From Microthyrium microscopicum (lineage: Eukaryota > Ascomycota > Dothideomycetes > Microthyriales > Microthyriaceae): a stretch of 64,000 nt of DNA. The number at the start of each line of letters is the position of its first letter. The stretch's first letter is position 1. The position numbers were made by a program, and so were the translations under genes. Shown here piece after piece: positions 35,976 to 47,754 of the stretch. The stretch spans positions 2,549,038 to 2,613,037 of the forward strand of contig MU004232.1 in the NCBI GenBank assembly GCA_010405405.1, in the 5' to 3' direction. A model generated the notes under the pieces. It searched no databases, was not told the DNA's origin, and saw nothing but the letters and a program-made list of their open reading frames with translations.

Positions 35976-36485
35976 ATGTTCGCTCACAAAACCGCATTAG
36001 CTGCAGTTGCAGCTCTCCTATCCAGCCAGGCGTTAGCTATCAACGGCTGGGTACACAACAACTGCCAAAGTCCCATCTACGTTTGGACGGCTGCGGCACC
36101 AGGCTCCATTGGATGTACAGGCTTCTGTTCCTCTCCGCTCGTCCAGGTTGCTCCCGGTCAAGGCTATCAAGCTGCATTCCAGCCACTTCCTGATGGCGAT
36201 GGCGGCGTTACCGTCAAGTTCACAACCTCACCAGATGGCATGGCAACACCCTATCAAGCTGAATTCTCGGAGCGCGCGGGGAAGATCTGGTACAACTGGT
36301 CCGGCCTCAACGGTTCGCCTCTCTTGGGCATGAGACGCTCTATGCAGGTTGGAGATGGCAGTTCATGTGCTCACTCGGTTTGCGACGCTTGGAGCTCTAC
36401 TTGCGACTGGTATAAGGCTCCAGATGGCCAAGAGCTCAACGTCTATGATTGCCCAGCCGGGGATCTCGTTATGGATATCTGCTAG
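35976..36485 (+). CDS. Small secreted BYS1/antigenic thaumatin-like protein
   Basis: An intronless gene for 169 residues. Residues 1-21 (ending SSQALA) form a clear signal peptide. The mature protein starts INGWVHNNCQSPIYVWT and has eight cysteines, the last being the C-terminal residue. The motifs NNCxxPIYVW, VxVAPGQGYQ, VTVKFTTSPDG and a terminal C-X-A-G-D-x-x-M-D-I-C fit the Blastomyces yeast-phase-specific protein (BYS1) domain, a thaumatin-like beta fold found in small secreted fungal proteins. Function in this family is poorly defined; cell-wall or host-facing roles are suspected. One N-glycosylation site (NWS) is visible. The gene stands 2.8 kb from the AT-rich block, a common setting for fast-evolving secreted proteins. 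Confidence 0.85.
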   Translation: MFAHKTALAAVAALLSSQALAINGWVHNNCQSPIYVWTAAAPGSIGCTGFCSSPLVQVAPGQGYQAAFQPLPDGDGGVTVKFTTSPDGMATPYQAEFSERAGKIWYNWSGLNGSPLLGMRRSMQVGDGSSCAHSVCDAWSSTCDWYKAPDGQELNVYDCPAGDLVMDIC

Positions 36486-37636
36486 ATTGCTGATTGGTCA
36501 TATTTGATAAGCAGCTTTTCGGTGGACAGATTTGGATTGCAATTGGCCGGCTCAGTTGTTCGCATCTCTGGTCATAGAGTAGAGTAGTGTGGCCAGACAT
36601 CATCGCAGATGCGATTCATTTCTATAGATCAGCAGAGATTTGGGGTCAACCTGCCACTAGATTGTATAAATAGATTCTATCCTTTCAATATCTTCCCAGC
36701 TCTTTACTTGTGACTCTGTGGTCCCGGTTCGCGCTAACCTGTGGTCGTTTTGTGATTTCGCTAGATCCGTAACATAGCAACAAGATCTTATTTTCTCGGC
36801 AGTTTTTTAGTTATTCGGCTTCTTGAGTGTTTGTTTGTCTGCTATGATTGACGAGCATAAAGAAAACCAAATGCGCGCCAGCGTGGTTGATGACAGAACA
36901 AAGCGGATTGTTGGACAGGTTAGACGAAGATGTGTGTGTTGGAGAGATCTGAGCCGAATTGCCGACTCGGCATGCCGAATCAACAATCTAATTCTTCACG
37001 TGAAGCGGCCTCGATTTGGTGACGATCAGAAGGATCGCCAAAGATGTTGCGCCATCAACATCTTCCAACACCCTTCAGGCGCACAAGATCCAAGGACCGG
37101 GCTCCAGGCATATATTTCCACTGATGAACTAGACACCAAAGCTCCGTTCTACCTCGATACCCATCGATTAGCGTCACGGTAAACGATCCTACCCAAAAAC
37201 GCGAAACCCCTCCGCGTTTTGGTAGCCTTATATCAAAGGCCCTTCTTCGTCGCAACACTGAGTGTATCGTCTTGTACATATTCCACACGAAATGTTTTGC
37301 TTACGAAGCTGGATACCGATTCTTTTCTTTCTGTAAGTTTAGACCTTTGTCACTTCAGTTCGATGCGGCAAGTCTTATCTCGCTTGCCACTCTGCGAGGC
37401 TGCGAGCTGATTGACTTTCCTTCCGCTTCCTAGGTTTCCTATTGTATTGTCACTGCTAACACGAATATCAAAGGACCAATGCCTCTCCAATATACCTTGT
37501 CCTCTTTATATCCGCAACGTACATAGTAAACCGGCCATGCGTATACTGCTCCCTTCTCCTCGCGATCCTGGTCATTTCACTCTTCGACTTTCACACGGAC
37601 GACTGGTTTGAACCACGGTACCGACGAGCAGAGAAC
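36486..37636. other. Intergenic, 1.15 kb, no supported gene
   Basis: The frame at 36,823-37,182 has no recognisable domain, and I see no reason to prefer it to its shadows. A perfect 12-bp palindrome containing CACGTG (CTTCACGTGAAG) stands at 36994-37005 and could bind a bHLH factor. Confidence 0.45.
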
Positions 37637-37930
37637 ATGAACGGCTTCTTCGCGTCTCCCTCAAACACATCGTCACCCCTCCTACAACCCGGCTCAGCGT
37701 TCAATGGCTCGATGCTAGTACCGGACGTTGTTCGAGACACACTGGCAGTCTTCAGCGCAGCAGTAAACAATAGTATGCCGACAGTCGCTGGAAGCATCTG
37801 GAAATCGTCGAAAGAAACTGTCGGCGAGGTGACAGCAAACGCCACTGTGTCCGGAGTCAGTGGATGGATAAGAAACGTTCTTAGGAAGGAATGGCGGATA
37901 GATTGTCTGGACATTGTTCTTCGGCTTTGA
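37637..37930 (+). CDS. Hypothetical small protein, possibly a 5' exon or a broken gene
   Basis: An ATG-initiated frame of 97 codons with host-like codon use and a Ser/Asn/Val-rich, mildly amphipathic sequence (PDVVRDTLAVFSAAVNN). It stops at TGA (37928-37930), but the same frame then stays open for another 60 or so codons to a TGA near 38,110. That is either chance, a hidden intron, or a single nonsense change in a longer gene. No domain, signal peptide or membrane helix is obvious. I do not recognise it. Confidence 0.3.
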   Translation: MNGFFASPSNTSSPLLQPGSAFNGSMLVPDVVRDTLAVFSAAVNNSMPTVAGSIWKSSKETVGEVTANATVSGVSGWIRNVLRKEWRIDCLDIVLRL

Positions 37931-38544
37931 TTTGACTGCCAGCAGACATGCGGATACAGTGATCACACTATATACTGTCTTTGTACGATGATTGTGGGAA
38001 CAGGCGGAAGCGTTGCATCTGATTATGCACGAAATTACGAACAGCAGCATAGCTATGCGGATTCTATCCGCGCCATTAATAGCAAATTGGCTTTTTGGCC
38101 ATACATATTCTGATATCAACTTCAAGTCGGCCCATTCTATCACCTTCAGTCTCCCATCGTGCACCTCAGCTATACCTTATTACCAACCTCAAATACCAGA
38201 AGTTCAAGATATGAAGCATACATGGTTTCCACTGAGGATGGAGTGATTGAAGAGCTGATATCCCAGAGCTTTGTCCTAGATCTTATGTATGTACCGGTAT
38301 GGCTCTTGGAGAGCAACTCACTCAACAGCTGCCCTTTTTTAATTACAAAAACTGGCACAAAAAGCTATCACAGCGGGCACACAAAGCAGCCAGCAAAGCT
38401 TTTATTGGCTCAGGCAACTTGCATGATGAACTATGGCGAAATTGTTGGCTGCATATTTAGTCGCGGGTAGCTTGCTTGATCACCGTTGTTCTGCACTAGA
38501 ATTCCACTGCTAACCAAAACCAACCACCAACCTGCTCTTTCAAT
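37931..38544. other. Intergenic, no supported gene
   Basis: Only short overlapping frames on both strands. The stretch ends at the left terminus of the MITE-like element. Confidence 0.4.
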
Positions 38545-38878
38545 CTGGAGGGTCGGCAACCCGGATCCGTAATAATAAGAACCTGATCCGTCGCTTGATC
38601 AGGTAAGGTGTTACTCAAAAAACGATGGTACTTATATAGCGCTAACGTAATCCATTAGCGCTACATAATAGATTTAAGCTTCAAAACTACTTGGTTCCTT
38701 AAGTTCCGTATAATCTCCTTTTGGTACGACGACGGGAAGTGGATTAGCTATTCCTTTGTAAGTAAGGTAGCTTTCACGAGCCTGAAGTTTACTTGGTACA
38801 CCATTTAAAATACCGAAGGAGTGGCCCAGTCCGCTGGAGTCCGTTTATTAACAAAAATGTCAGTTGCCGACCCTCCAG
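38545..38878. mobile_element. 334-bp MITE-like element, short form of the transposon at 56,770
   Basis: Terminal inverted repeats begin CTGGAGGGTCGGCAAC at the left and end GTTGCCGACCCTCCAG at the right. The first 120 bp match the reverse complement of 59,818-59,936, including a hairpin (38637-38663) exactly 92 bp from the end in both. The right end shares TTAATAAACG with the left end of the long element. TTCAAT occurs at 38539-38544 and 38880-38885, a possible target duplication with one base of slack. The element is GC-normal and shows no heavy RIP. It holds no transposase. A 57-codon open stretch on the minus strand (about 38,693-38,863) lacks an ATG. Confidence 0.8.
38637..38663. repeat. 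Conserved hairpin in the MITE
   Basis: Arms TAGCGCTAA (38637-38645) and TTAGCGCTA (38655-38663) with a 9-nt loop. It has the same arms, loop length and distance to the terminus as 59818-59844 in the long element. Confidence 0.85.
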
Positions 38879-39427
38879 ATTCAATCGCACAATCCACACA
38901 TGATTTCTTGCCCGGTCGCTCTGGATTGACCACTTCCTTGCAGCATAGTACCAAGACAATGCGGGGAAAGCGCTCTAACTTTTCCGTTTGTTGACCCAGC
39001 ACCCAGATGCTAAGATAGTGCCACCAAGCATCCTTGATGGCACCTTCAGACTCCTACATCGGACGTCAATTGCGTGCTCAATCGGCCAGGAGAGCTCTGC
39101 AAAACTACAAGGTTTCAAAATGGCAGCTTCATCCAAGCCAGAATTAAAAGTTTCCAGCTGTTTACTTTCTGATCTATTTACATTGTCTCGTGTTCGTGCC
39201 CATCTCACTGCCTCAAAGCTTGTCGACAACTCTACCAACTGCAATTGGACATCTCGCGTCGTATTTTCTCTCCAACACGGGACCAATTGACCAATTTTAG
39301 GTAAGTAGCTGCAGTAAAAGCGTAATATTCTCGCTTGCTTGCGTGCTGAGTCTGACATCACCCACACCTATAGCTCCCCTTCAACCGATCTAGTACGAAG
39401 ATCGCCAACATTATTTAAACCCTGAGC
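38879..39427 (+). promoter_or_regulatory. Upstream region of the O-acetylhomoserine sulfhydrylase gene
   Basis: There is 549 bp between the MITE and the ATG. No frame here has recognisable homology. A GTAAGT donor at 39,301 and an acceptor-like CTATAG at about 39,373 could bound a 5' leader intron. The MITE therefore lies within what may be regulatory DNA. Confidence 0.4.
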
Positions 39428-41334
<1,907 letters not shown>

Positions 41335-42168
41335 AAGGAGTCTATTCACATGCGAGACTTTGCGCTTCCAGATAGCTATGATTATCCCAAAAGGTTGATG
41401 GTGGAAGCTTTGATGGAGTTGGACGATTTCATTGCTGGTGCGGGTGCGGGAATGCGGCGTTTAAGTCTTGGGCGTCGTTGAATTGGGGTTTATGATCGTG
41501 GAAAAAGTCAATAGGTATTACTAGCAGTAATGTACATTTTATTACTATCACTAATGTATGACACGGGATTGACTGACTTGAAACCTTCTGTTTTTGACAA
41601 TACTGTGAACGAAAGCATAAGATGCCAGCAATAGAAAGCTTGTTCATTTCATATTAATATCATTTTATGCGAACGAATAGTAGCTCATTCAACTACCTGT
41701 TACATCAAGATCTATACCACAACACCAATTTTTTGAAGTCCAGACCCATCACAGACAATTACTCGGACCAAGAGTAAGATAAAGCTAAATAAATCTTGGA
41801 ATCGTATGCCGCCCAAACTTTTGTTTTCCCCATACCTAGCTGCGCTTTGGGCTGCTTGTAAAACCGAAGAGCAGCACCACCAAGCGCAAATAGACAAATT
41901 GGGAACATGTACAGAAACCGCAACAAAAACAAAACAACAATAAGGGGTATCTATGCAAACAAAACAAAACGCAAAAAAAAACCAAGGGAGATAGGCGACA
42001 TGCGTGTTGTATGTGCCTGACTGGTGCAGAAAATGTAAATGTACATAGCACTGGAAGCTCGTACAGAGAGGAGAGGGTGATTAAATGGTTGATTTTTGCA
42101 AGGGATGTGTCGCCATGGACGTAAATGATGTTATGTGTGGGCGGGTATGTGTCGATATGCCATACGGA
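41335..42168. other. Convergent 3' regions of met17 and tsc2
   Basis: No supported gene. The region is A-rich near 41,915-41,985 and should contain both polyadenylation sites. Short frames on both strands lack homology. Confidence 0.5.
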
Positions 42169-45100
42169 TTATGTTAGGCCGCTCATAAAGCTACCACGTT
42201 GACTCTGTCGATTGACGCCCGCGGCACTGGGATTCAGTGTACCTACACCCAATGTCTGCTGTGGAGTTGGGCTGCGTGCGTTGGGAATGCTGGTCTCGTT
42301 TGTATAGCGCTCACGTAGACGCTTGATCTCGCGCAAACGGTTGCGCCAGGGCGAGACGTGTTCGCCGCCCTCTCGCTCTTTCCACACGAGGCTGAAGAAG
42401 GAGGCGTTGAGTGCGAGTAGACGGATGAATGGCGCTAAAGAGGAGGCAGAGATCATCTTGGTTTCCGCGGCGGGTGAGATGGCTGGGAAGTCGGCCCGAG
42501 ATTGAACTTGGACTTTGTAGAAGAGTTTGCCAGCTGGATTTTGGACTGGATTATGAGGTGAGAGATCATCGACTGGAGGATGGGTGGTTGAGTCGTCGGT
42601 GGAGAGGCGTTGGTCGACAAAGGAGGTACGGACTTCGGGAGTGATGACTATGTAAACGTAGTTGAATTGGGAGGGAAACGTATCAAATTTGAAGTCTTGG
42701 CCCGAATCGTTCCAGATGATGCTGACGAAATCGTTGCCGATGTGGCTTTTCTTTCTTATGAGACAGTCGGGATCTTTCTCCATGTCTGTAGGCATCATGG
42801 TTGTAACGTGGAAGACGACTTCAGTGGCACGGTCTCGCCAACAGTAGGCGTATTTGCCATCAAAGTCGCCAACCCGATCAAGACCTTGCGTATTTAAGGT
42901 AGCACCTTTCAATCGCACCAAAGTGCCTAATTGGCTGATGAAATCGGCATATGCAGCTGAGCCGGAGTCATTTTTCAAGATCTCGGTTTCTTGAGTTTGA
43001 TTTTCTCCAACATAGATGACGCCGATTTTGTGACCATCCACAGTGGAATTGAGATCAAAACCCTTGAGCGCCCGCTGAATTCGATCGTCATTTGCTGGAA
43101 GAGGAACAGGGACTTCTTTTAGTAGAGCAGGTGCGGCTGCCAGGCTGAGAGATGAATACATATCCTGCATGACATCTTCGGGAAGGACACCAATGTAAGA
43201 TGACGTGTAGAAGACATCAGCTTCCAAGCCATTGGTAACCGGAACTTGATGTCTTGCTGGCTTTGTCAACAAGGGACGATAGATGGAATATCTGGTGCTA
43301 GATGGGCGTCTCCGGGTGATGGCCGAGAGACCAGTTCTACCGGCTGTTTTGATGGTGACCAAGCTCATTCCAACGATCCATGTCCTCTCGGATACCTCTC
43401 CATCAATCGGCTTTGAAAAGTCTGTCTGCTCAGCAGTCTCGTCACGATCAGTGAAGGCGACACGCTCGATCATATCAAGTGTGACCATTCCCTGTTCTTC
43501 CACGACTTCATCGCCGCTATCATCACTATACATGAGATTTCTGCCTATCCAAGGAACGTAACCAGGGCGGTCCCGGAGCTTCAGGGCCATAAACCAGAAA
43601 GTGATGACATGATAAGCGAGAGCATAGACGTACTGTGGCAAATCGTCATCTCGAGATTTGTTTCGCAATTCTGGATCTGTGGCCTGCTTTTTTGATTCTC
43701 GAGCAGAATCACTGTGTCGCTTAGCTTTAGAGGATTGTATAGAGGCTCGTTTCAGACTCTCTTCTTCTTGTTTTTTGACCTCCCGTTCCCTGCCGTCCCG
43801 TACGTATTGGAGGTAGCGAAAGCTAATACCAAACACCATTTTGTAATCCTCTTCTCTGAAGTTCTTGTACAGTTCCGGTAATCTCGCCACTCCGCAAAGA
43901 AATTCCAAAATGTGAATGGCGATCTGGGGCTGCGTGATGATTTGGGCCATTTTTGCAAGTATACTATCGAGCGTTCTGGCGATGGATAGCGGGAGCTCAT
44001 GGCAGCAAATGGACAAGGCGTGAATGCACCATTTTGAAGTGCCGTCCCAGGATCCAAGTCCCGAGATAAACGAGCGAACCATGTCATCGTGTTCGCTTTT
44101 GGCGAAGAAGGTATTGTAACTGATTATCATTGTGAGGACATGAAACAAGCATATAGCTACATCTGCTTTTCGTAGAGACGAATGACCTGGTGGAGCGTGA
44201 AAGTTCTGTGTTCGAATTTGATCACACAGAACATTCCTGAGCATTTTGATGTGTGGAATGGCCTGAGTAAAAAGAGTGTGGTTTTTGAGCTGTGCACCCA
44301 GATGGACCAAAACATAGCTGTATATCTCCCAGTCAAAAACATCTACAGGTTGTTGGAGTAGACCGAGAACAGCCTCGAGCCATAGAGAGACTTTGAGAAC
44401 GGTATACTTTTGTCCAGGTACGATGACTCTGGGAGGTGCTGAATAGAGCACCAGACTTGGAATCTTGGATGGCTCCTGAGGAAGACCTTTAGGGCCAGGA
44501 TAGAACCACAATGGCGGTACCGGACGTTTGACATTGACCGCTTTGGATTTTGTGACTTGTGCGCTGCCCGTCGAGACAGTCCGTGTCTCTTGAGGTTCTA
44601 TGACTCCTGTATCCGCAGATCCCCAATTGGCAGTGTCCAGGGTTCTACAGAGGACGGCGGCGATAGTCTCAGACTCGGAGATGGGGGCAACATAGATTCT
44701 ATGCTCGCCAGTGCTTCGAAGTCGGAAAAACAGCTTCAAGGCACATATGCGGGCATCTGCGTCAAGCTTGCCATCTTGCGTGACTTCTAGAATCAAGAGA
44801 TAGAGTTGTTCGGCATGATGGGCAGATTCGTTCATAACCTTCAAAAAAAGACGAATGACATGTCTAACGACGATCCGACAAGCAGACGGATCTGAAGTCT
44901 TTAGTTTCGGGATAGGTGATACTGAAGGTCGACGGGCGGTTGGAGAAGTTCCGGTGGCTTGGGCTCGCCTGAAAATGGCTTCCTTTACCTTGACCATCAC
45001 GGTTTCAAAAAGCGCATCTCGATGCGCACTATTTAGTACTTTTGTCGCAAATGCCGCAAGCAATTCAAGAACAACAAGGTCGGATTCAGTGTGAAAGTTT

Positions 45101-46848
45101 TCCAGAATCGTGAAAATGAACTCTTCCACAGAGGAGGTAGGCAGAAACTGGACCTGATCAAACCTTGCTATCATTCGTTCGTAAGCTTTTTTCCGAAGAG
45201 ATGCTGGCCTCGAGGTTTCATGGGCGAAGTTCATAGTCAGGTGCTTCCAATACTTTTGATATACGTCCATGTCTGCAGGTACCAGGAAAGGACGAGTCGA
45301 GAAATAGTCAAGAAGGGTGGAAGCAGCACTATCACTCAGAGAATCGCCAAGGGTGAAGAAAAGGGCGGCAGCTTCGTCTTGATGAATCACGTTGAGTTCG
45401 TCAAAGCCGCTAGAGATATCTTGAATGATGCCATTGAATAAGCGAAGAGCCTCTGCGTGGCGTGAATTGTCCTCTCGTTTCGACTCGGTCTGTTTTTGTA
45501 GAACTTTGTGACATTGTAGCAACGATTCCCGAAAGTACATCCAGTCTGTATCCTCGAAGAGGCGTTTTCGTAACATGGGCTTGTCTAGAACAGATCGATA
45601 CAGCTTAAGTACCTCCAGTTCTAGTTTGTATTTTCCAGGCCGTTGCAGAGCTGTATTGATTGGGGACATCAGTGAAGCTAGGGACACGTTGGGTAAGCCT
45701 TCTTGTCCATCATTCTCCATGAGGCGTCGTAGAATCGCAAAGGAACCTTGGACTGTAATATCCTGTAGTTCAGATCTTTTGATGAGAATGTCAAAAATGT
45801 GCTCAAGAGCTGCGCTTCGTAAGTTGGACTCAAGAACCCGTTTTATTACAGTCCAGCATTTATTTCTTACGGTTGAAACTTGTCTGTACACTCCACAGAG
45901 GAGTTCTATACAAGGTTCAAAGGTTCTCGGAGTAACGTTTGTGAAGGTCGCAATGTGGCTGATAGTGTCCAAGGAGTTATCAAGATCCACCCATGTTGTA
46001 GTCTTACTACAGACATTGTGGATCTGGCCAATGATTTGTTTGAAGTCAGAGTCTTTCAAAGAAATCGTGTTGAACTTGATGACCTCAATGGCGAATTTGA
46101 AAGCGCTTGCAAGACCTTCTTCTTCAAAGCTTGTTGATTCCCCATAGCTTTTGGCATTTTTCTTACGATAGTCATTTGCGTTGGTGAAAGACGTGTTCAG
46201 GATTTCGCTGATGAAAGCCGCAATCTGAGTCTCCGTGCATTCAATGTTCCGTCCATTTTGGGTGAGGTCAATGGCAGCCTGGAGTCGCATATCTACATTA
46301 TCATCGCGGGGGTAATTGAATATCGATTCCCAGAAGAGTGCCCGTGAGGTTGTCGTAAGCTCTGCAGCCCGAATGCAGCTGTCCAAGAGCGAAAAGCCAG
46401 CATGAGAGGCTTCCACAGACTCCTCAAACCGAAGGTCATGGCCGATAGCCCAGATTGGTAAGACTTCCTTCACAGGAAATGTCGAGAGAAAACCACAAAT
46501 TTTCCCAGCAGCTTGTATTCGAGCGGGTAATTGCATTCGACTGTCAAGTTGGACTAGATATCTCTTGAGCTCTGGCGGTGCTCCTGCAATATTGACCAAC
46601 TGAGGATCACTAGAATGTGAGGTGGGTAAGGTCGGCGGTTCATCATCATTTAAATCGGATTTGCTATATTCAAGACTCAAAGTATCCGAGGCAGCTGGTA
46701 CCGAAAGGGAAGAGTCTGTTGCAGACAATGTTGGCGACTGGACAGTAGGTTTACGTCCAGCAGCCAGGGTTCGCCATGCTGAGAGCAGCATGGATGATGA
46801 TGGTTTGCGATCCGGACGGCGCTGCTTGGCTTCGTCGGCTGGAGACAT
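42169..46848 (-). CDS. tsc2: Tuberin, Tsc2-type GTPase-activating protein
   Basis: A single 1,559-residue frame with no introns detected. Tsc2 with Tsc1 forms the GAP for the small GTPase Rheb and so restrains TORC1. The body is a helical-repeat tuberin region. The Rap/Ran-GAP domain lies at about residues 1274-1420: KIGVIYVGENQTQE, LVRLKGA, DGKYAYCWRD, and KKSHIGNDFVSIIWNDSG with the catalytic Asn thumb at about residue 1372. A basic helix (RLREIKRLRERY) follows, as in animal tuberin. I chose the ATG at 46846-46848. The frame is open to 46,971, but a strong acceptor (TTGTTCTACAG, ending at 46,878) lies just upstream, implying that the extra 41 codons are intronic. The gene is divergent from cse1. 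Confidence 0.93.
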   Translation of the reverse strand: MSPADEAKQRRPDRKPSSSMLLSAWRTLAAGRKPTVQSPTLSATDSSLSVPAASDTLSLEYSKSDLNDDEPPTLPTSHSSDPQLVNIAGAPPELKRYLVQLDSRMQLPARIQAAGKICGFLSTFPVKEVLPIWAIGHDLRFEESVEASHAGFSLLDSCIRAAELTTTSRALFWESIFNYPRDDNVDMRLQAAIDLTQNGRNIECTETQIAAFISEILNTSFTNANDYRKKNAKSYGESTSFEEEGLASAFKFAIEVIKFNTISLKDSDFKQIIGQIHNVCSKTTTWVDLDNSLDTISHIATFTNVTPRTFEPCIELLCGVYRQVSTVRNKCWTVIKRVLESNLRSAALEHIFDILIKRSELQDITVQGSFAILRRLMENDGQEGLPNVSLASLMSPINTALQRPGKYKLELEVLKLYRSVLDKPMLRKRLFEDTDWMYFRESLLQCHKVLQKQTESKREDNSRHAEALRLFNGIIQDISSGFDELNVIHQDEAAALFFTLGDSLSDSAASTLLDYFSTRPFLVPADMDVYQKYWKHLTMNFAHETSRPASLRKKAYERMIARFDQVQFLPTSSVEEFIFTILENFHTESDLVVLELLAAFATKVLNSAHRDALFETVMVKVKEAIFRRAQATGTSPTARRPSVSPIPKLKTSDPSACRIVVRHVIRLFLKVMNESAHHAEQLYLLILEVTQDGKLDADARICALKLFFRLRSTGEHRIYVAPISESETIAAVLCRTLDTANWGSADTGVIEPQETRTVSTGSAQVTKSKAVNVKRPVPPLWFYPGPKGLPQEPSKIPSLVLYSAPPRVIVPGQKYTVLKVSLWLEAVLGLLQQPVDVFDWEIYSYVLVHLGAQLKNHTLFTQAIPHIKMLRNVLCDQIRTQNFHAPPGHSSLRKADVAICLFHVLTMIISYNTFFAKSEHDDMVRSFISGLGSWDGTSKWCIHALSICCHELPLSIARTLDSILAKMAQIITQPQIAIHILEFLCGVARLPELYKNFREEDYKMVFGISFRYLQYVRDGREREVKKQEEESLKRASIQSSKAKRHSDSARESKKQATDPELRNKSRDDDLPQYVYALAYHVITFWFMALKLRDRPGYVPWIGRNLMYSDDSGDEVVEEQGMVTLDMIERVAFTDRDETAEQTDFSKPIDGEVSERTWIVGMSLVTIKTAGRTGLSAITRRRPSSTRYSIYRPLLTKPARHQVPVTNGLEADVFYTSSYIGVLPEDVMQDMYSSLSLAAAPALLKEVPVPLPANDDRIQRALKGFDLNSTVDGHKIGVIYVGENQTQETEILKNDSGSAAYADFISQLGTLVRLKGATLNTQGLDRVGDFDGKYAYCWRDRATEVVFHVTTMMPTDMEKDPDCLIRKKSHIGNDFVSIIWNDSGQDFKFDTFPSQFNYVYIVITPEVRTSFVDQRLSTDDSTTHPPVDDLSPHNPVQNPAGKLFYKVQVQSRADFPAISPAAETKMISASSLAPFIRLLALNASFFSLVWKEREGGEHVSPWRNRLREIKRLRERYTNETSIPNARSPTPQQTLGVGTLNPSAAGVNRQSQRGSFMSGLT

Positions 46849-46877
46849 TTCGAAGGAGAAAGGAGGACAAAGAGCGC

Positions 46878-47272
46878 CTGTAGAACAAAGTGCAAAGTAA
46901 TTAGCATAAAAGATGGCATGACAGGGATTTATGGAAACTGTACTGTTTGCTGACTGGGGAGAAATCTCCAATGGGGGAGATAATCATTTTAGAGTATTGT
47001 AGGAGATGTGCATGTTGTGCAACCCATTTGGGAGGAGTCAGCAGCAAGCCGGGGAACTATTAGAGAATAGCCATGACAGCAAGGTGGATGACGAAGGGAG
47101 GGGTCAGAGGATGAGATGGTGGTGATATATGTATGGTTGATGATTGTTGAGAGTCAGTGTGGTAGATTGCGGAAGGGTGAGATAGTCTTGGGACCGAAGA
47201 TGGTCATCTGCTTGTACTTGGTGGAGTAAGAGAAGAAATAAAATGCCGCTTGCGTGTGAGTGGTCAACGTAC
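46878..47272 (-). other. Probable 5' leader intron of tsc2
   Basis: On the minus strand a donor CAG|GTACGTTGAC at 47272 and a CTAAT branch with a pyrimidine-rich TTGTTCTACAG acceptor ending at 46878 would bound a 395-nt intron ahead of the ATG. It is longer than the other introns in the window, which is common for leader introns. Inference from splice motifs only. Confidence 0.5.
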
Positions 47273-47754
47273 CTGCCTAAGTTCTAAACTAGCGAAAAGC
47301 GTGAGGCCGCCCATGCGCTACGCCGTAAGAGGAATGGCTTATTTTCTTCCATCGCGGTTGCTCTCTCCAAGTTTTGTGGCGTCGGTCGCTCCTTCCTTGC
47401 CTGTGTGGCTCCTGCTTATTGTTTGCAAATATTCAGACCTCAACACCCCACCACCAACAAGTTCGACAATCAATCCATCATCACCGCAAAGAACCATTTT
47501 AGGCCGCAAATTGCCTCACCTGATTGTTGTCGTCTAAATCATCTTTTCTTGTACATATCACATCCTTTTGCTTCTTTGGTTTTTCTGCACTAGCCATCTT
47601 GGACGCTCAACAACTCTCCCTGTCAGTGCGCAGCTCCAAAAAGCTATAGAGCTGTCATACTCTACGCAACCTTCTTCCATACCACAAAATCCACCGTCAC
47701 ATCAATCGCTCAAGAACAAGCTATCATCACTAAAGGCGCTACCTTTTGCTCAAG
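47273..47754. promoter_or_regulatory. Shared divergent promoter of tsc2 and cse1
   Basis: About 480 bp separate the predicted tsc2 first exon and the cse1 ATG. It includes CT-rich and CAAC/CATC-rich leader-like sequence. No other gene is seen. Shared regulation is possible but not shown. Confidence 0.5.

Noticed and set aside
36823-37182. 119-codon frame upstream of the small hypothetical gene
   Set aside because: It starts at TTG, has no recognisable domain and overlaps minus-strand frames of similar length.
38988-39290. 100-codon frame upstream of met17
   Set aside because: It lies in the probable promoter/leader, has an equally long antisense frame and no domain.
46849-46971. 41-residue N-terminal extension of tsc2
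   Set aside because: A strong 3' splice site lies inside it, so it is probably leader intron; the ATG at 46,848 is preferred.
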